Source of the DNA: JAAFIP01 sp043747295
GTDB taxonomy: Bacteria; Pseudomonadota; Gammaproteobacteria; Burkholderiales; Burkholderiaceae_C
Length of the DNA stretch: 24,916 nucleotides
Direction: 5' to 3'
NCBI GenBank assembly: GCA_043747295.1
Contig: JAYTPK010000077.1
Span: 1 to 24,916, forward strand
Shown here: positions 15,201 to 21,290 of the stretch, piece after piece
How positions within the stretch are numbered: the first letter of the stretch is position 1
How the letters are laid out: each line of letters begins with the position of its first letter
Notes under the pieces: model-generated
Seen by the model: the letters and a program-made list of their open reading frames with translations, nothing else
Databases searched by the model: none
What the model was told of the DNA's origin: nothing
Program-made: the position numbers and the translations under genes

Positions 15201-16069
15201 CAGCAGATGGCATCACAGCCGATGGCATGGCAGCTGACAGCGCGCGACGCTTTGGTGGGCTAGAGCGCTTGTATGGCGTGGCAGGCGCGCAGGCCATACG
15301 CAAGGCGCATGTGGCAGTCATAGGTATTGGCGGCGTGGGCTCGTGGGCGGTAGAGGCGCTGGCCAGATCAGGCGTAGGGCAGATCACTTTGATTGATTTT
15401 GACCAAGTAGCCGAATCTAATATCAACCGCCAGATACACGCTGTGACCGACACCGTAGGCATGGCCAAAGTAGACGCCATGCGCCAACGCATTGCGCAAA
15501 TCAACCCGTACTGCCAGGTTAACTGCATTGAAGAATTTGCCACGCCTGAGAATTGGCCAGCCATGGCCGCAGCGGACGCTTTTACGGCCGTGATAGACGC
15601 CTGTGACCAAGTTAAAACCAAGATCGCATTAGCGGCTTGGGCACGCAAGGCGGGTAAGGTTGCCTTGTTTATCACCGTGGGTGCAGCAGGCGGCAAGCGG
15701 CGCGCCGACAAGGTGGATATTGCAGATTTATCAGAAGTCACCCACGACCCCTTGCTGGCCAAGCTGCGCTACACCCTACGCCGCCAACACGGCGCGCCGC
15801 GTGAAAAGCGCATGGGCACCGTCTGCGTGTTCAGCCGCGAGAGCGTGGCCGTGCCTGACGCATCGCCCACCTTAGAAGGTGGCGCAAAAGTTGACGCAGA
15901 AGGTGACGCACAGATCGACACACAAACCGACGGCAGCCTCAACTGCAGCGGCTACGGCTCGGTCGTCAGCGTGACAGCCAGCTTTGGCATGTGCGCTGCA
16001 GGCTGGGTGCTAGACGCCATAGCACTTCAGGCACAGCCACAGCAGCAACCGCGACATCTGCAAAAATAG
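15197..16069 (+). CDS. tcdA: tRNA threonylcarbamoyladenosine dehydratase (TcdA/CsdL)
   Basis: A 290-residue E1-like (ThiF/MoeB/UBA superfamily) enzyme. It has ATP-binding HVAVIGIGGVGSWAVEALAR at 38-57, ITLIDFDQVAESNINRQIHA at 63-82, AVIDACDQVKTK and the C-terminal SGYGSVVSVTASFGM typical of TcdA. It dehydrates t6A37 to the cyclic ct6A form in ANN-decoding tRNAs. In E. coli it works with the CsdA-CsdE sulfur relay. The ATG at 15197 overlaps the yeeE stop. The first 15 residues are a repetitive TADG/MAAD leader, so Met11 may be the real start. A low-complexity acidic insert (VDAEGDAQIDTQTDG) lies before the C-terminal block. Confidence 0.9.
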   Translation: MTADGITADGMAADSARRFGGLERLYGVAGAQAIRKAHVAVIGIGGVGSWAVEALARSGVGQITLIDFDQVAESNINRQIHAVTDTVGMAKVDAMRQRIAQINPYCQVNCIEEFATPENWPAMAAADAFTAVIDACDQVKTKIALAAWARKAGKVALFITVGAAGGKRRADKVDIADLSEVTHDPLLAKLRYTLRRQHGAPREKRMGTVCVFSRESVAVPDASPTLEGGAKVDAEGDAQIDTQTDGSLNCSGYGSVVSVTASFGMCAAGWVLDAIALQAQPQQQPRHLQK

Positions 16070-16089
16070 TTGCCGCAATCTAATGCTTA

Positions 16090-16119
16090 GTGACAAGAGG
16101 GCTGTTTTCAGGCTATAAT
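16090..16119 (+). promoter_or_regulatory. Promoter of tRNA-Lys
   Basis: GTGACA (16090-16095) and a perfect TATAAT (16114-16119) with an 18-bp spacer stand about 27 bases before the mature tRNA, a near-consensus sigma-70 promoter. Confidence 0.75.
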
Positions 16120-16145
16120 TTGAGGCTTCACGCTAAGTGAGACGT

Positions 16146-16221
16146 GGGACCTTAGCTCAGCTGGTAGAGCAGCGGACTTTTAATCCGTTTGTCGTGGGTT
16201 CGACCCCCGCAGGTCCCACCA
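16146..16221 (+). tRNA. tRNA-Lys (anticodon UUU)
   Basis: A full cloverleaf: acceptor stem GGGACCT with AGGTCCC, D arm GCTC...GAGC, anticodon loop CTTTTAA with anticodon TTT at 16179-16181, T arm GTGGG-TTCGACC-CCCGC, discriminator A and encoded CCA at 16219-16221. It has its own promoter and a terminator nine bases after the CCA, so it is a single-gene transcription unit. Confidence 0.97.
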
Positions 16222-16229
16222 GAATATAT

Positions 16230-16260
16230 AAAGCCCGCTGTGCAAACAGCGGGCTTTTTT
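16230..16260 (+). terminator. Rho-independent terminator of tRNA-Lys
   Basis: AAAGCCCGCTGT-GCAA-ACAGCGGGCTTTTTT: a perfect GC-rich stem of about 12 bp with a 4-base loop and a run of six T. It is one of the clearest terminators in the window. Confidence 0.92.
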
Positions 16261-16319
16261 CATGCTTTGGCGTCCACCGATTACCGTGCTTCGCAGCGCG
16301 GTAAGCCGCTTTAACTGCG

Positions 16320-16405
16320 CGAATTAACTTTTTGGTAGCGCTTAGCTGCTGCGCATCATCTTGTACAAGGTAGCGAACCAGTATGTTGGTGTCTAGCGCA
16401 GCCAT
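16320..16405 (-). pseudogene. VapC-family PIN-domain toxin, N-terminal fragment
   Basis: From ATG 16403-16405 (minus) the frame reads MAALDTNILVRYLVQDDAQQ followed by LSATKKLI. This is the start of a VapC PIN-domain ribonuclease, with the first catalytic Asp in LDTN. After about 28 residues the similarity ends and the frame runs without sense into the terminator and tRNA-Lys. More than three quarters of the gene is missing, including the other acidic residues, so it is inactive. Confidence 0.68.
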
Positions 16406-16433
16406 TAGCGCCAAGCATTCATGTCTTCAACGC
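16405..16433 (-). pseudogene. Possible VapB antitoxin C-terminal fragment
   Basis: Immediately before the vapC remnant the minus strand ends a frame with VEDMNAWR and TAA, which shares bases with the vapC ATG (TAATG). That is the usual vapB-vapC junction and resembles VapB tails. The fragment is only eight or nine codons long because the Hsp15 gene stop lies just upstream. Confidence 0.35.
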
Positions 16434-16868
16434 TCAGCCATCAATACTCGCGCTCCAGCGGTCACCCCAACCACTATTATTCTTGGCTTCATCCAAGTCC
16501 CGCCGTTGCCTTTTGGTAGGCCTGCCTTGCTGGATGGCCAAGGCGGGCTCAGGTTGCAGGCGGCGCTGCTCTTTGGCGGCTTGGTGGGCGGCTAAGCTTT
16601 CGGGGGTTTCTTGGTACAGGGTCTGGGCCTGCGGGGCGGGGCCGCGTTGCTCGCTGATTTGCAGCACCAGCACGGTACAGGTGAGGCCATCGCGGTGCAG
16701 GGCTACGGTGTCACCTGCGCGCACGTCGCGGGCGGCTTTGACCAGCTGGCCGTTGATTTTGACGCGGCCTTTGCCAATGTCGTCTGTGGCTAGGCTGCGG
16801 GTTTTATAAAAGCGTGCGGCCCACAAAAACTTGTCTATGCGGGTGCTGGCGATGATCTTTAAGTCCAT
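16434..16868 (-). CDS. hslR: S4-domain RNA-binding heat-shock protein Hsp15
   Basis: 144 residues. The N-terminal S4 domain (RIDKFLWAARFYKTRSLATD, then GRVKINGQLVKAARDVRAGD) is that of Hsp15, which binds stalled 50S subunits carrying nascent chain-tRNA and frees them for reuse. The C-terminal basic tail (PTKRQRRDLDEAKN) is also family-typical. It is divergent from dnaX, the starts being about 70 bases apart. Its 3' end abuts the vapBC relic. Confidence 0.9.
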   Translation of the reverse strand: MDLKIIASTRIDKFLWAARFYKTRSLATDDIGKGRVKINGQLVKAARDVRAGDTVALHRDGLTCTVLVLQISEQRGPAPQAQTLYQETPESLAAHQAAKEQRRLQPEPALAIQQGRPTKRQRRDLDEAKNNSGWGDRWSASIDG

Positions 16869-16939
16869 GGTGTCATGCTACACGTTTTAAAGCGCCCGGG
16901 CAGCCCAAGGGTGCATCACGCGCCGTATAGAATCAAGCC

Positions 16940-18892
16940 ATGTCTTACTTGGTGCTCGCCCGCAAATATCGCCCTAAATCCTTCACCGAAATGGTGGGGC
17001 AAGAGCACGTGGTGCAGGCCCTGTCTAATGCGCTGACCACCCAGCGCCTGCACCATGCCTATTTGTTTACCGGCACGCGCGGTGTGGGTAAAACCACGGT
17101 GTCGCGCATTTTGGCCAAGTCGCTTAACTGCCTGGGCGTTGACGGCCAAGGCGGCATTACCGCCAGCCCCTGCGGCGTGTGCGCTGCGTGCACGGCCATC
17201 GACGCAGGGCGTTTTATTGACTACACCGAGCTAGACGCTGCCAGCAACCGGGGCGTAGACGAAGTGCAGCAGCTGCTAGAACAGGCGGTGTACAAGCCAG
17301 TGCAGGGCCGGTTTAAGGTCTTCATGATTGACGAAGTGCACATGCTGACCAACACGGCGTTTAACGCCATGCTCAAAACGCTAGAAGAGCCGCCTGAGTA
17401 CCTTAAATTCGTTTTAGCCACCACCGACCCCCAAAAAGTACCCGTCACCGTGCTGTCGCGTTGCCTGCAATTTAACTTGCGGCCCATGGCCCCTGAGACG
17501 ATTCATGAGCATTTGGTGCAGCTGATGGGCACCGAGCAGGTAACCACCGACGACGCATCGCTGCGCCTGCTGTCGCGCGCGGCGCGGGGGTCGATGCGCG
17601 ACGCGCTGAGCCTGACCGACCAAGCCATTGCTTTTGGCAACGGCACGCTGGCCGAGGCCAATGTGCGCCAAATGCTGGGCGCAGTAGACCGCAGCTATGT
17701 GTTCAGGCTGATTGAAGCATTGGCGCGCGGCGATGGCAAAACAGTCATCGACACGTCAGAGGCCCTGCGTATCAACGGACTGAGCGCCGCCAGCACCCTA
17801 GAAGACATGGCCAGCGTGCTGCAGCGTATGGCGGTGGTGCACACCGTGCCTGACGGCTACGATAGCACCGATAGCGAGGCGGTAGAGACTGCACGCCTAG
17901 CAGGCATCATGCCGCCGGATGAGACGCAGCTGCTGTACAGCCTGTGCATTCACGGCCGCGCCGAGCTGGGGCTGGCACCTGACGAATACGCTGGTTTAAC
18001 CATGACGCTGCTGCGCTTGCTGGCGTTTAAGCCCAAAGGGTTTAAACCGGCTAACTTGGCTGCGCAGGCAGCGACGGTGACGGCTGATTTGGCTGAAAAA
18101 AAAAGCCTGAATTTAGCGCCAACATCGCCTGAAACACCAAAAAAACCATCAAATCAGCCTGTAGTCCAAGTATCTACTGCTCAAGCAGCTATCAATAATG
18201 TAGCGCCTGCGCCTGAAGTGCCAAAAGCACATCAAGCACCCCAAACTGAAACAACCAGCAGCGCGCTAGCCGACAGGCCCTTTGACCCCGCTGAGTTCGA
18301 CGAGCAGCCTGGCGCAACCTATGGTTTAGACCACAGCCCAGAACCTTGTGAGCCTGACCAGACACCTTTTGCACCATTTACCCCATTAAATCAGCCTGTA
18401 GTCCAAGTATCTACTACTCAGACAGCTAGCAATTTAATAGCAGTGCCTATCCGTGAGCAGTCTGTGCCCACCAGCCGCACCGAGCAGCGTATCTCCGCTG
18501 TCATGCCCGACGCGGTGCACAACGCGTGGGTGGCTGCGGTGCAGCAGATGCTCGATGTTGAGTCGATCACCGCGCTAACCAAAGAGCTGGCCGTGCAAAG
18601 CCAGTGCGTAGAGCAGGGCGCGCAGCACCTGACGCTGCGGGTGGACATACCGTCGCTTAAAAGCGACGCCGCCCGTGACAAGCTGCAAGCCGCGTTTGCC
18701 GCCCTAGGCCGCACTGAGGCGCTGACGGTGGAGCAAGGCCCGGTGCTCGACTCGTGGGCTAAGCGCAATACCGCCAAAATAGCCGCGCGCCAGCAAGCCG
18801 CTGAAGATTTGATCATGAACGATCCGCTGGTGCAGACCCTACAAGCCCAGTGGGGTGGCAAAATCGTGCCTGGCAGCATCAAAGCTTTGTAA
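16940..18892 (+). CDS. dnaX: DNA polymerase III subunits gamma and tau
   Basis: A 650-residue clamp-loader ATPase. Visible elements are Walker A GTRGVGKT at 45-52, zinc-binding Cys64, Cys78, Cys81 and Cys84, Walker B with DE at 131-132, sensor-1 TTD at 161-163 and the SRC arginine finger at 173-175. A clamp-loader collar runs to about residue 380. The following linker is low-complexity, then the tau C-terminal domain (from about residue 515) binds the polymerase alpha subunit. At codons 386-389 an A9 tract may allow production of a shorter gamma form. Two in-frame copies of the dispersed repeat lie in the linker at about residues 406-421 and 485-500. TATAGAAT at about 16924-16931 fits a promoter just before the ATG. 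ybaB follows after 43 bases. Confidence 0.96.
   Translation: MSYLVLARKYRPKSFTEMVGQEHVVQALSNALTTQRLHHAYLFTGTRGVGKTTVSRILAKSLNCLGVDGQGGITASPCGVCAACTAIDAGRFIDYTELDAASNRGVDEVQQLLEQAVYKPVQGRFKVFMIDEVHMLTNTAFNAMLKTLEEPPEYLKFVLATTDPQKVPVTVLSRCLQFNLRPMAPETIHEHLVQLMGTEQVTTDDASLRLLSRAARGSMRDALSLTDQAIAFGNGTLAEANVRQMLGAVDRSYVFRLIEALARGDGKTVIDTSEALRINGLSAASTLEDMASVLQRMAVVHTVPDGYDSTDSEAVETARLAGIMPPDETQLLYSLCIHGRAELGLAPDEYAGLTMTLLRLLAFKPKGFKPANLAAQAATVTADLAEKKSLNLAPTSPETPKKPSNQPVVQVSTAQAAINNVAPAPEVPKAHQAPQTETTSSALADRPFDPAEFDEQPGATYGLDHSPEPCEPDQTPFAPFTPLNQPVVQVSTTQTASNLIAVPIREQSVPTSRTEQRISAVMPDAVHNAWVAAVQQMLDVESITALTKELAVQSQCVEQGAQHLTLRVDIPSLKSDAARDKLQAAFAALGRTEALTVEQGPVLDSWAKRNTAKIAARQQAAEDLIMNDPLVQTLQAQWGGKIVPGSIKAL
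18096..18104 (+). promoter_or_regulatory. A9 tract in dnaX: candidate frameshift / transcript-slippage site
   Basis: Codons GAA AAA AAA AGC contain nine consecutive A at the border between the clamp-loader domains and the tau linker. A -1 shift would add nine residues and stop at TGA 18130-18132, giving a protein of about 397 residues, comparable in architecture with E. coli gamma (431). A +1 shift stops almost at once. GGCT and AGCC flank the tract and could pair. Other dnaX genes use A-rich sites this way; use here is inferred. Confidence 0.45.
18155..18203 (+). repeat. Dispersed repeat copy 6, in frame inside dnaX
   Basis: CAGCCTGTAGTCCAAGTATC then TACTGCTCAAGCAGCTATCA matches the intergenic consensus almost base for base. 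It is translated as QPVVQVSTAQAAINNVA. Copies with TTAAGC would give a stop in this frame; this copy has TCAAGC, so the frame stays open. Confidence 0.9.
18392..18440 (+). repeat. Dispersed repeat copy 7, in frame inside dnaX
   Basis: Second dnaX copy, 237 bases (79 codons) after the first and in the same frame, translated as QPVVQVSTTQTASNLIA. The first 30 bases are nearly identical to copy 6, including the flanking AAATCAGCC. The palindrome centre is degraded. Confidence 0.88.
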
Positions 18893-18935
18893 ATTAAACC
18901 CACCCATTACCACCGAACACCCAAAGGAAAACACC

Positions 18936-19268
18936 ATGTTCAACAAAGGACAACTCGCAGGCCTGATGAAGCAAGCCCAGGCCATGCAAGACAACATGAA
19001 AAAAGCCCAAGACGAGCTGGGCAATATCGAGGTGACTGGCGAGTCTGGCTCGGGCATGGTCAAGGTCACCATGACCTGCAAACACGACGTGAAGCGCGTG
19101 CAGATTGACCCTAGCTTGTTGGCTGATGACAAAGACATGATTGAAGACTTGGTGGCTGCAGCGTTTAACGATGCTGTGCGCAAGGCAGAAGAAACCACCC
19201 AGGCCAAAATGGGCAAGATCAGCGCGGGTATGCCTAGCTTGCCGGGTGGCATGAAGTTGCCTTTTTGA
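18936..19268 (+). CDS. ybaB: YbaB/EbfC-family nucleoid-associated protein
   Basis: A 110-residue DNA-binding protein: FNKGQLAGLMKQAQAMQDNM, then KKAQDELGNIEVTGESGSGM and VKVTMTCKHDVKRVQIDPSL are the hallmarks of the family. It binds DNA as a dimer and often lies between dnaX and recR, as here. The start is ATG 18936, with an AAAGGAAA Shine-Dalgarno about eight bases upstream. It is probably co-transcribed with dnaX. The usual short link to recR is replaced here by 422 bases of inverted repeats. Confidence 0.95.
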   Translation: MFNKGQLAGLMKQAQAMQDNMKKAQDELGNIEVTGESGSGMVKVTMTCKHDVKRVQIDPSLLADDKDMIEDLVAAAFNDAVRKAEETTQAKMGKISAGMPSLPGGMKLPF

Positions 19269-19389
19269 CGTTTTTCAGAGCAATGGTTAGCGTTTCTGCG
19301 TTTATTTTGGCGGTGGACACTTTTTTGCGGGCTAAGGATTTGCAGGCTGAGAGTTTGCGGCCTCAGGGTTTATGGGCTCTTGCTTCGCA

Positions 19390-19496
19390 GGACCAGGCCG
19401 GCGGTGTGCTCAGCTCCGCGGCTGTCCCCCGTGGCGGCCTAGGGCCGCCTACTCCTCCTTTATGCCGCTGCGCTGAGCGCACCACCGGCCTGGTCC
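19390..19496. repeat. Long inverted repeat 1 between ybaB and recR
   Basis: Arms 19390-19414 and 19472-19496 (25 nt each, starting GGACCAGGCCGGCGGTG) pair with 23 Watson-Crick pairs, one G-T and one mismatch. A nested perfect GGCGGCC-TAG-GGCCGCC hairpin occupies 19433-19449. There is no credible coding sequence. It is either a structured RNA in the ybaB-recR transcript or a non-autonomous repeat element. Confidence 0.85.
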
Positions 19497-19543
19497 AATC
19501 GAGGGGTCTAGTGGCCAAAAGATGTGCGCCTACCATGTTCGCT

Positions 19544-19634
19544 GGTCCGGTGCTTGGGTTGATTGGCGCAGCGACATCAAGGAGCCCGAAGGGCGGGGGA
19601 CAGTCGCGTAGCCAATCAACCCAAGCACCGGGCC
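19544..19634. repeat. Long inverted repeat 2 between ybaB and recR
   Basis: Arms 19544-19567 and 19611-19634 (24 nt, TGCTTGGGTTGATTGGC core) pair at all positions, with one G-T. The stem continues inward through GCGAC/GTCGC, and an inner GCCC-GAA-GGGC hairpin sits at about 19583-19593. GGGGGACAGTCGCG here is complementary, with one mismatch, to CGCGGCTGTCCCCC in inverted repeat 1, so the two could also pair with each other. Confidence 0.85.
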
Positions 19635-19690
19635 GTACACAACTGCAAACGCCAAGGTGCCTCGCAGTCCGCATCCCAAGTTAGTAGCCT

Positions 19691-20281
19691 ATGTCAGATA
19701 ACCACAACCTGTCCGCCCTGATCGACGCACTGCGCCGCTTGCCAGGCGTGGGCGCTAAATCAGCCGCGCGCATGGCTTTTCATATGCTGCAGCACGACCG
19801 CGAGGGTGCACAGCTGCTGGCGCGCAGCCTAATGCAGGCGGTAGACAACGTGCGCCACTGCAGCCGCTGCTACACCTTTACAGATGCCGATGTGTGCAGC
19901 ACCTGCCTAGACGCCCAGCGTGACGCCACCAAGCTGTGTGTGGTGGAGACCCCAGCCGACCAATCCGCGCTAGAGCGCACCAGCGCCTACCGAGGTTTGT
20001 ATTTCGTACTGATGGGCAAGCTGAGCCCGCTAGACGGCATTGGCCCCAAAGAAATTGGCCTGCACCGCTTGCTAGACCGCGCCAGTGATGGGGTAGTCAG
20101 CGAAGTGATCTTGGCCACCAACTTTACCGCCGAAGGGGAAACCACCGCCCATGTGATAGCCCAAACCCTCAAAGCCCGTGGCCTGCAGGTCACGCGCCTG
20201 GCGCGCGGCGTGCCCGCAGGCAGCGAGTTGGAATATGTAGACCTAGGCACCATTGCGCATGCCTTAGTCGACAGGCGATAA
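19691..20281 (+). CDS. recR: Recombination mediator protein RecR
   Basis: 196 residues. The N-terminal helix-hairpin-helix (LIDALRRLPGVGAKSAARMA) is followed by a four-cysteine zinc finger (Cys57, 60, 69, 72), the Toprim domain beginning KLCVVETPAD, with YFVLMGKLSPLDGIGP, and the C-terminal GVPAGSELEYVDLGTIAHAL, all diagnostic. RecR acts with RecF and RecO to load RecA at gaps. Length is normal (about 200). It is the third gene of dnaX-ybaB-recR but is separated by the inverted-repeat block, which may influence its expression. Confidence 0.96.
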   Translation: MSDNHNLSALIDALRRLPGVGAKSAARMAFHMLQHDREGAQLLARSLMQAVDNVRHCSRCYTFTDADVCSTCLDAQRDATKLCVVETPADQSALERTSAYRGLYFVLMGKLSPLDGIGPKEIGLHRLLDRASDGVVSEVILATNFTAEGETTAHVIAQTLKARGLQVTRLARGVPAGSELEYVDLGTIAHALVDRR

Positions 20282-20284
20282 CTA

Positions 20285-20335
20285 TTAGTCGATAAAGATT
20301 AGTCAATAAAAATCAGTCGATAAAAATCAGTCGAT
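20285..20335 (+). repeat. Period-14 tandem repeat after recR
   Basis: About 3.6 units of 14 bases: TTAGTCGATAAAGA, TTAGTCAATAAAAA, TCAGTCGATAAAAA and a partial TCAGTCGAT. It begins four bases after the recR stop and resembles the end of recR itself (TTAGTCGAC...GCGATAA), suggesting slippage duplication of the gene end. No function is visible. Confidence 0.8.
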
Positions 20336-20390
20336 CACCACAGGGTTTTAACATCGCGCACAAAGGCCTTTATATTTTGCGATCCGCCCC

Positions 20391-20609
20391 ATGAGCACAT
20401 TCACCACCTTGCGCATCAAAATCTACACCACCGTAGCCCGCCAACTGCACGGCCAAGTGCCTTGCTGGGTGTGCGGCCAACACGTCGCCCCCGAAGACGC
20501 CACACTAGAACACATCACGCCCCGCAGCCAGGGCGGCAACAGCCACCGAGATAACTTGGCGATCAGCCATTTGCAGTGCAACCAGCAGCGCCATGCAGAT
20601 AATAAGTAA
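20391..20609 (+). CDS. Small HNH endonuclease-domain protein
   Basis: A 72-residue protein that is almost only an HNH domain: a CWVC zinc-binding pair (Cys25, Cys28), the ATLEHITPRSQGGNSHRDNL core with Glu40-His41, Asn55, and LAISHLQCNQQR with His60 and Cys63. Such small HNH proteins nick or cut DNA. The partner is unknown. It lies 109 bases after recR, the period-14 repeat filling part of the gap, and a reversed dispersed repeat follows. It is complete for the minimal fold. Confidence 0.82.
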   Translation: MSTFTTLRIKIYTTVARQLHGQVPCWVCGQHVAPEDATLEHITPRSQGGNSHRDNLAISHLQCNQQRHADNK

Positions 20610-20619
20610 CGTTATAATG

Positions 20620-20667
20620 CTACGAATTAAATAGCTGCTTAAGTAATAGATACTTGGACTACAAGCG
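20620..20667 (-). repeat. Dispersed ~50-bp repeat, copy 8 (reverse orientation)
   Basis: TAGCTGCTTAAGTAATAGAT followed by ACTTGGACTACAAG is the reverse complement of the unit seen at 105-154. It lies between the HNH gene and the MAPEG gene and is the only copy of the eight in the opposite orientation. Confidence 0.85.
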
Positions 20668-20732
20668 GTTTTAATGATAAATTGGCTAAATTTCATCGTT
20701 AGCAGCGTATTTACCCAGACTACAGGAGACTT

Positions 20733-21146
20733 ATGGCCTACGCCCACTTCACCGCCGCTTATTGGTGCTTATTACTGGCCGCCTTGCTGCCTATTGTGTG
20801 TGCAGGCATTGCCAAATCTGGCACGTTTACCAAGCCGCGCCGTGAGGGTGGTTTTGACAACCACGACCCGCGTGCTTGGCTAGCCCGCCAGACTGACTGG
20901 CGCGCCCGCGCTAATGCTGCGCAGGCCAATACGTTTGAGGCGCTGCCTTTCTTTTTTGCAGCGGTCATCGTGGCGCATATTTTGGGTGCGGGGCAAACCA
21001 AGCTAGATATTTTGTGCTTTTTATGGGTGCTGCTGCGCTGCACTTTCATCATTGCGTATGTGGGCGACATGCCCAAGGTGCGCACAGGTGTGTGGACAGC
21101 TGCTTTCGTTGTCAACGTTGTGATCTTGTTTATTGGCTATAAATAA
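20733..21146 (+). CDS. MAPEG-family membrane protein
   Basis: 137 residues with four hydrophobic helices and the central loop ARANAAQANTFEALPFFFAA followed by an R-rich helix (LLRCTFIIAYVGDMPKVRTG). This is the MAPEG pattern (membrane-associated proteins in eicosanoid and glutathione metabolism). Bacterial members are inner-membrane proteins, often with glutathione transferase or peroxidase activity, mostly uncharacterised. ATG 20733 is backed by GGAG eight bases upstream. It stands alone between a dispersed repeat and a terminator. Confidence 0.85.
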   Translation: MAYAHFTAAYWCLLLAALLPIVCAGIAKSGTFTKPRREGGFDNHDPRAWLARQTDWRARANAAQANTFEALPFFFAAVIVAHILGAGQTKLDILCFLWVLLRCTFIIAYVGDMPKVRTGVWTAAFVVNVVILFIGYK

Positions 21147-21231
21147 AACTGCGTAATGCTGATCAGCACAGTGGCTGCTACGCCCTTTGTGTGACGCTTT
21201 TGTTACGCTAACTCACAAATTCATTACGTAA

Positions 21232-21266
21232 TAACCCGCTCGGTGTCTGTCCCGATGCGGGTTTTT
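21232..21266 (+). terminator. Rho-independent terminator
   Basis: AACCCGC...GCGGGTT followed by further T, with an inner CGG/CCG pairing. It lies about 85 bases after the MAPEG stop and ends the unit before the solute-binding protein gene. Confidence 0.75.
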
Positions 21267-21290
21267 TGTGGCCTGGCTAAGCTAGCCCTT

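Noticed and set aside
16157..16414. 85-residue minus-strand gene running through tRNA-Lys
   Set aside because: Only the first ~28 residues resemble VapC; the rest is antisense to the terminator and tRNA, so it is recorded as a relic rather than a gene.
19265..19684. Open frames on both strands between ybaB and recR as hypothetical proteins
   Set aside because: They coincide exactly with long inverted repeats, have no ribosome-binding site or recognisable domain, and composition reflects the palindromes. Such frames are probably often mis-annotated.
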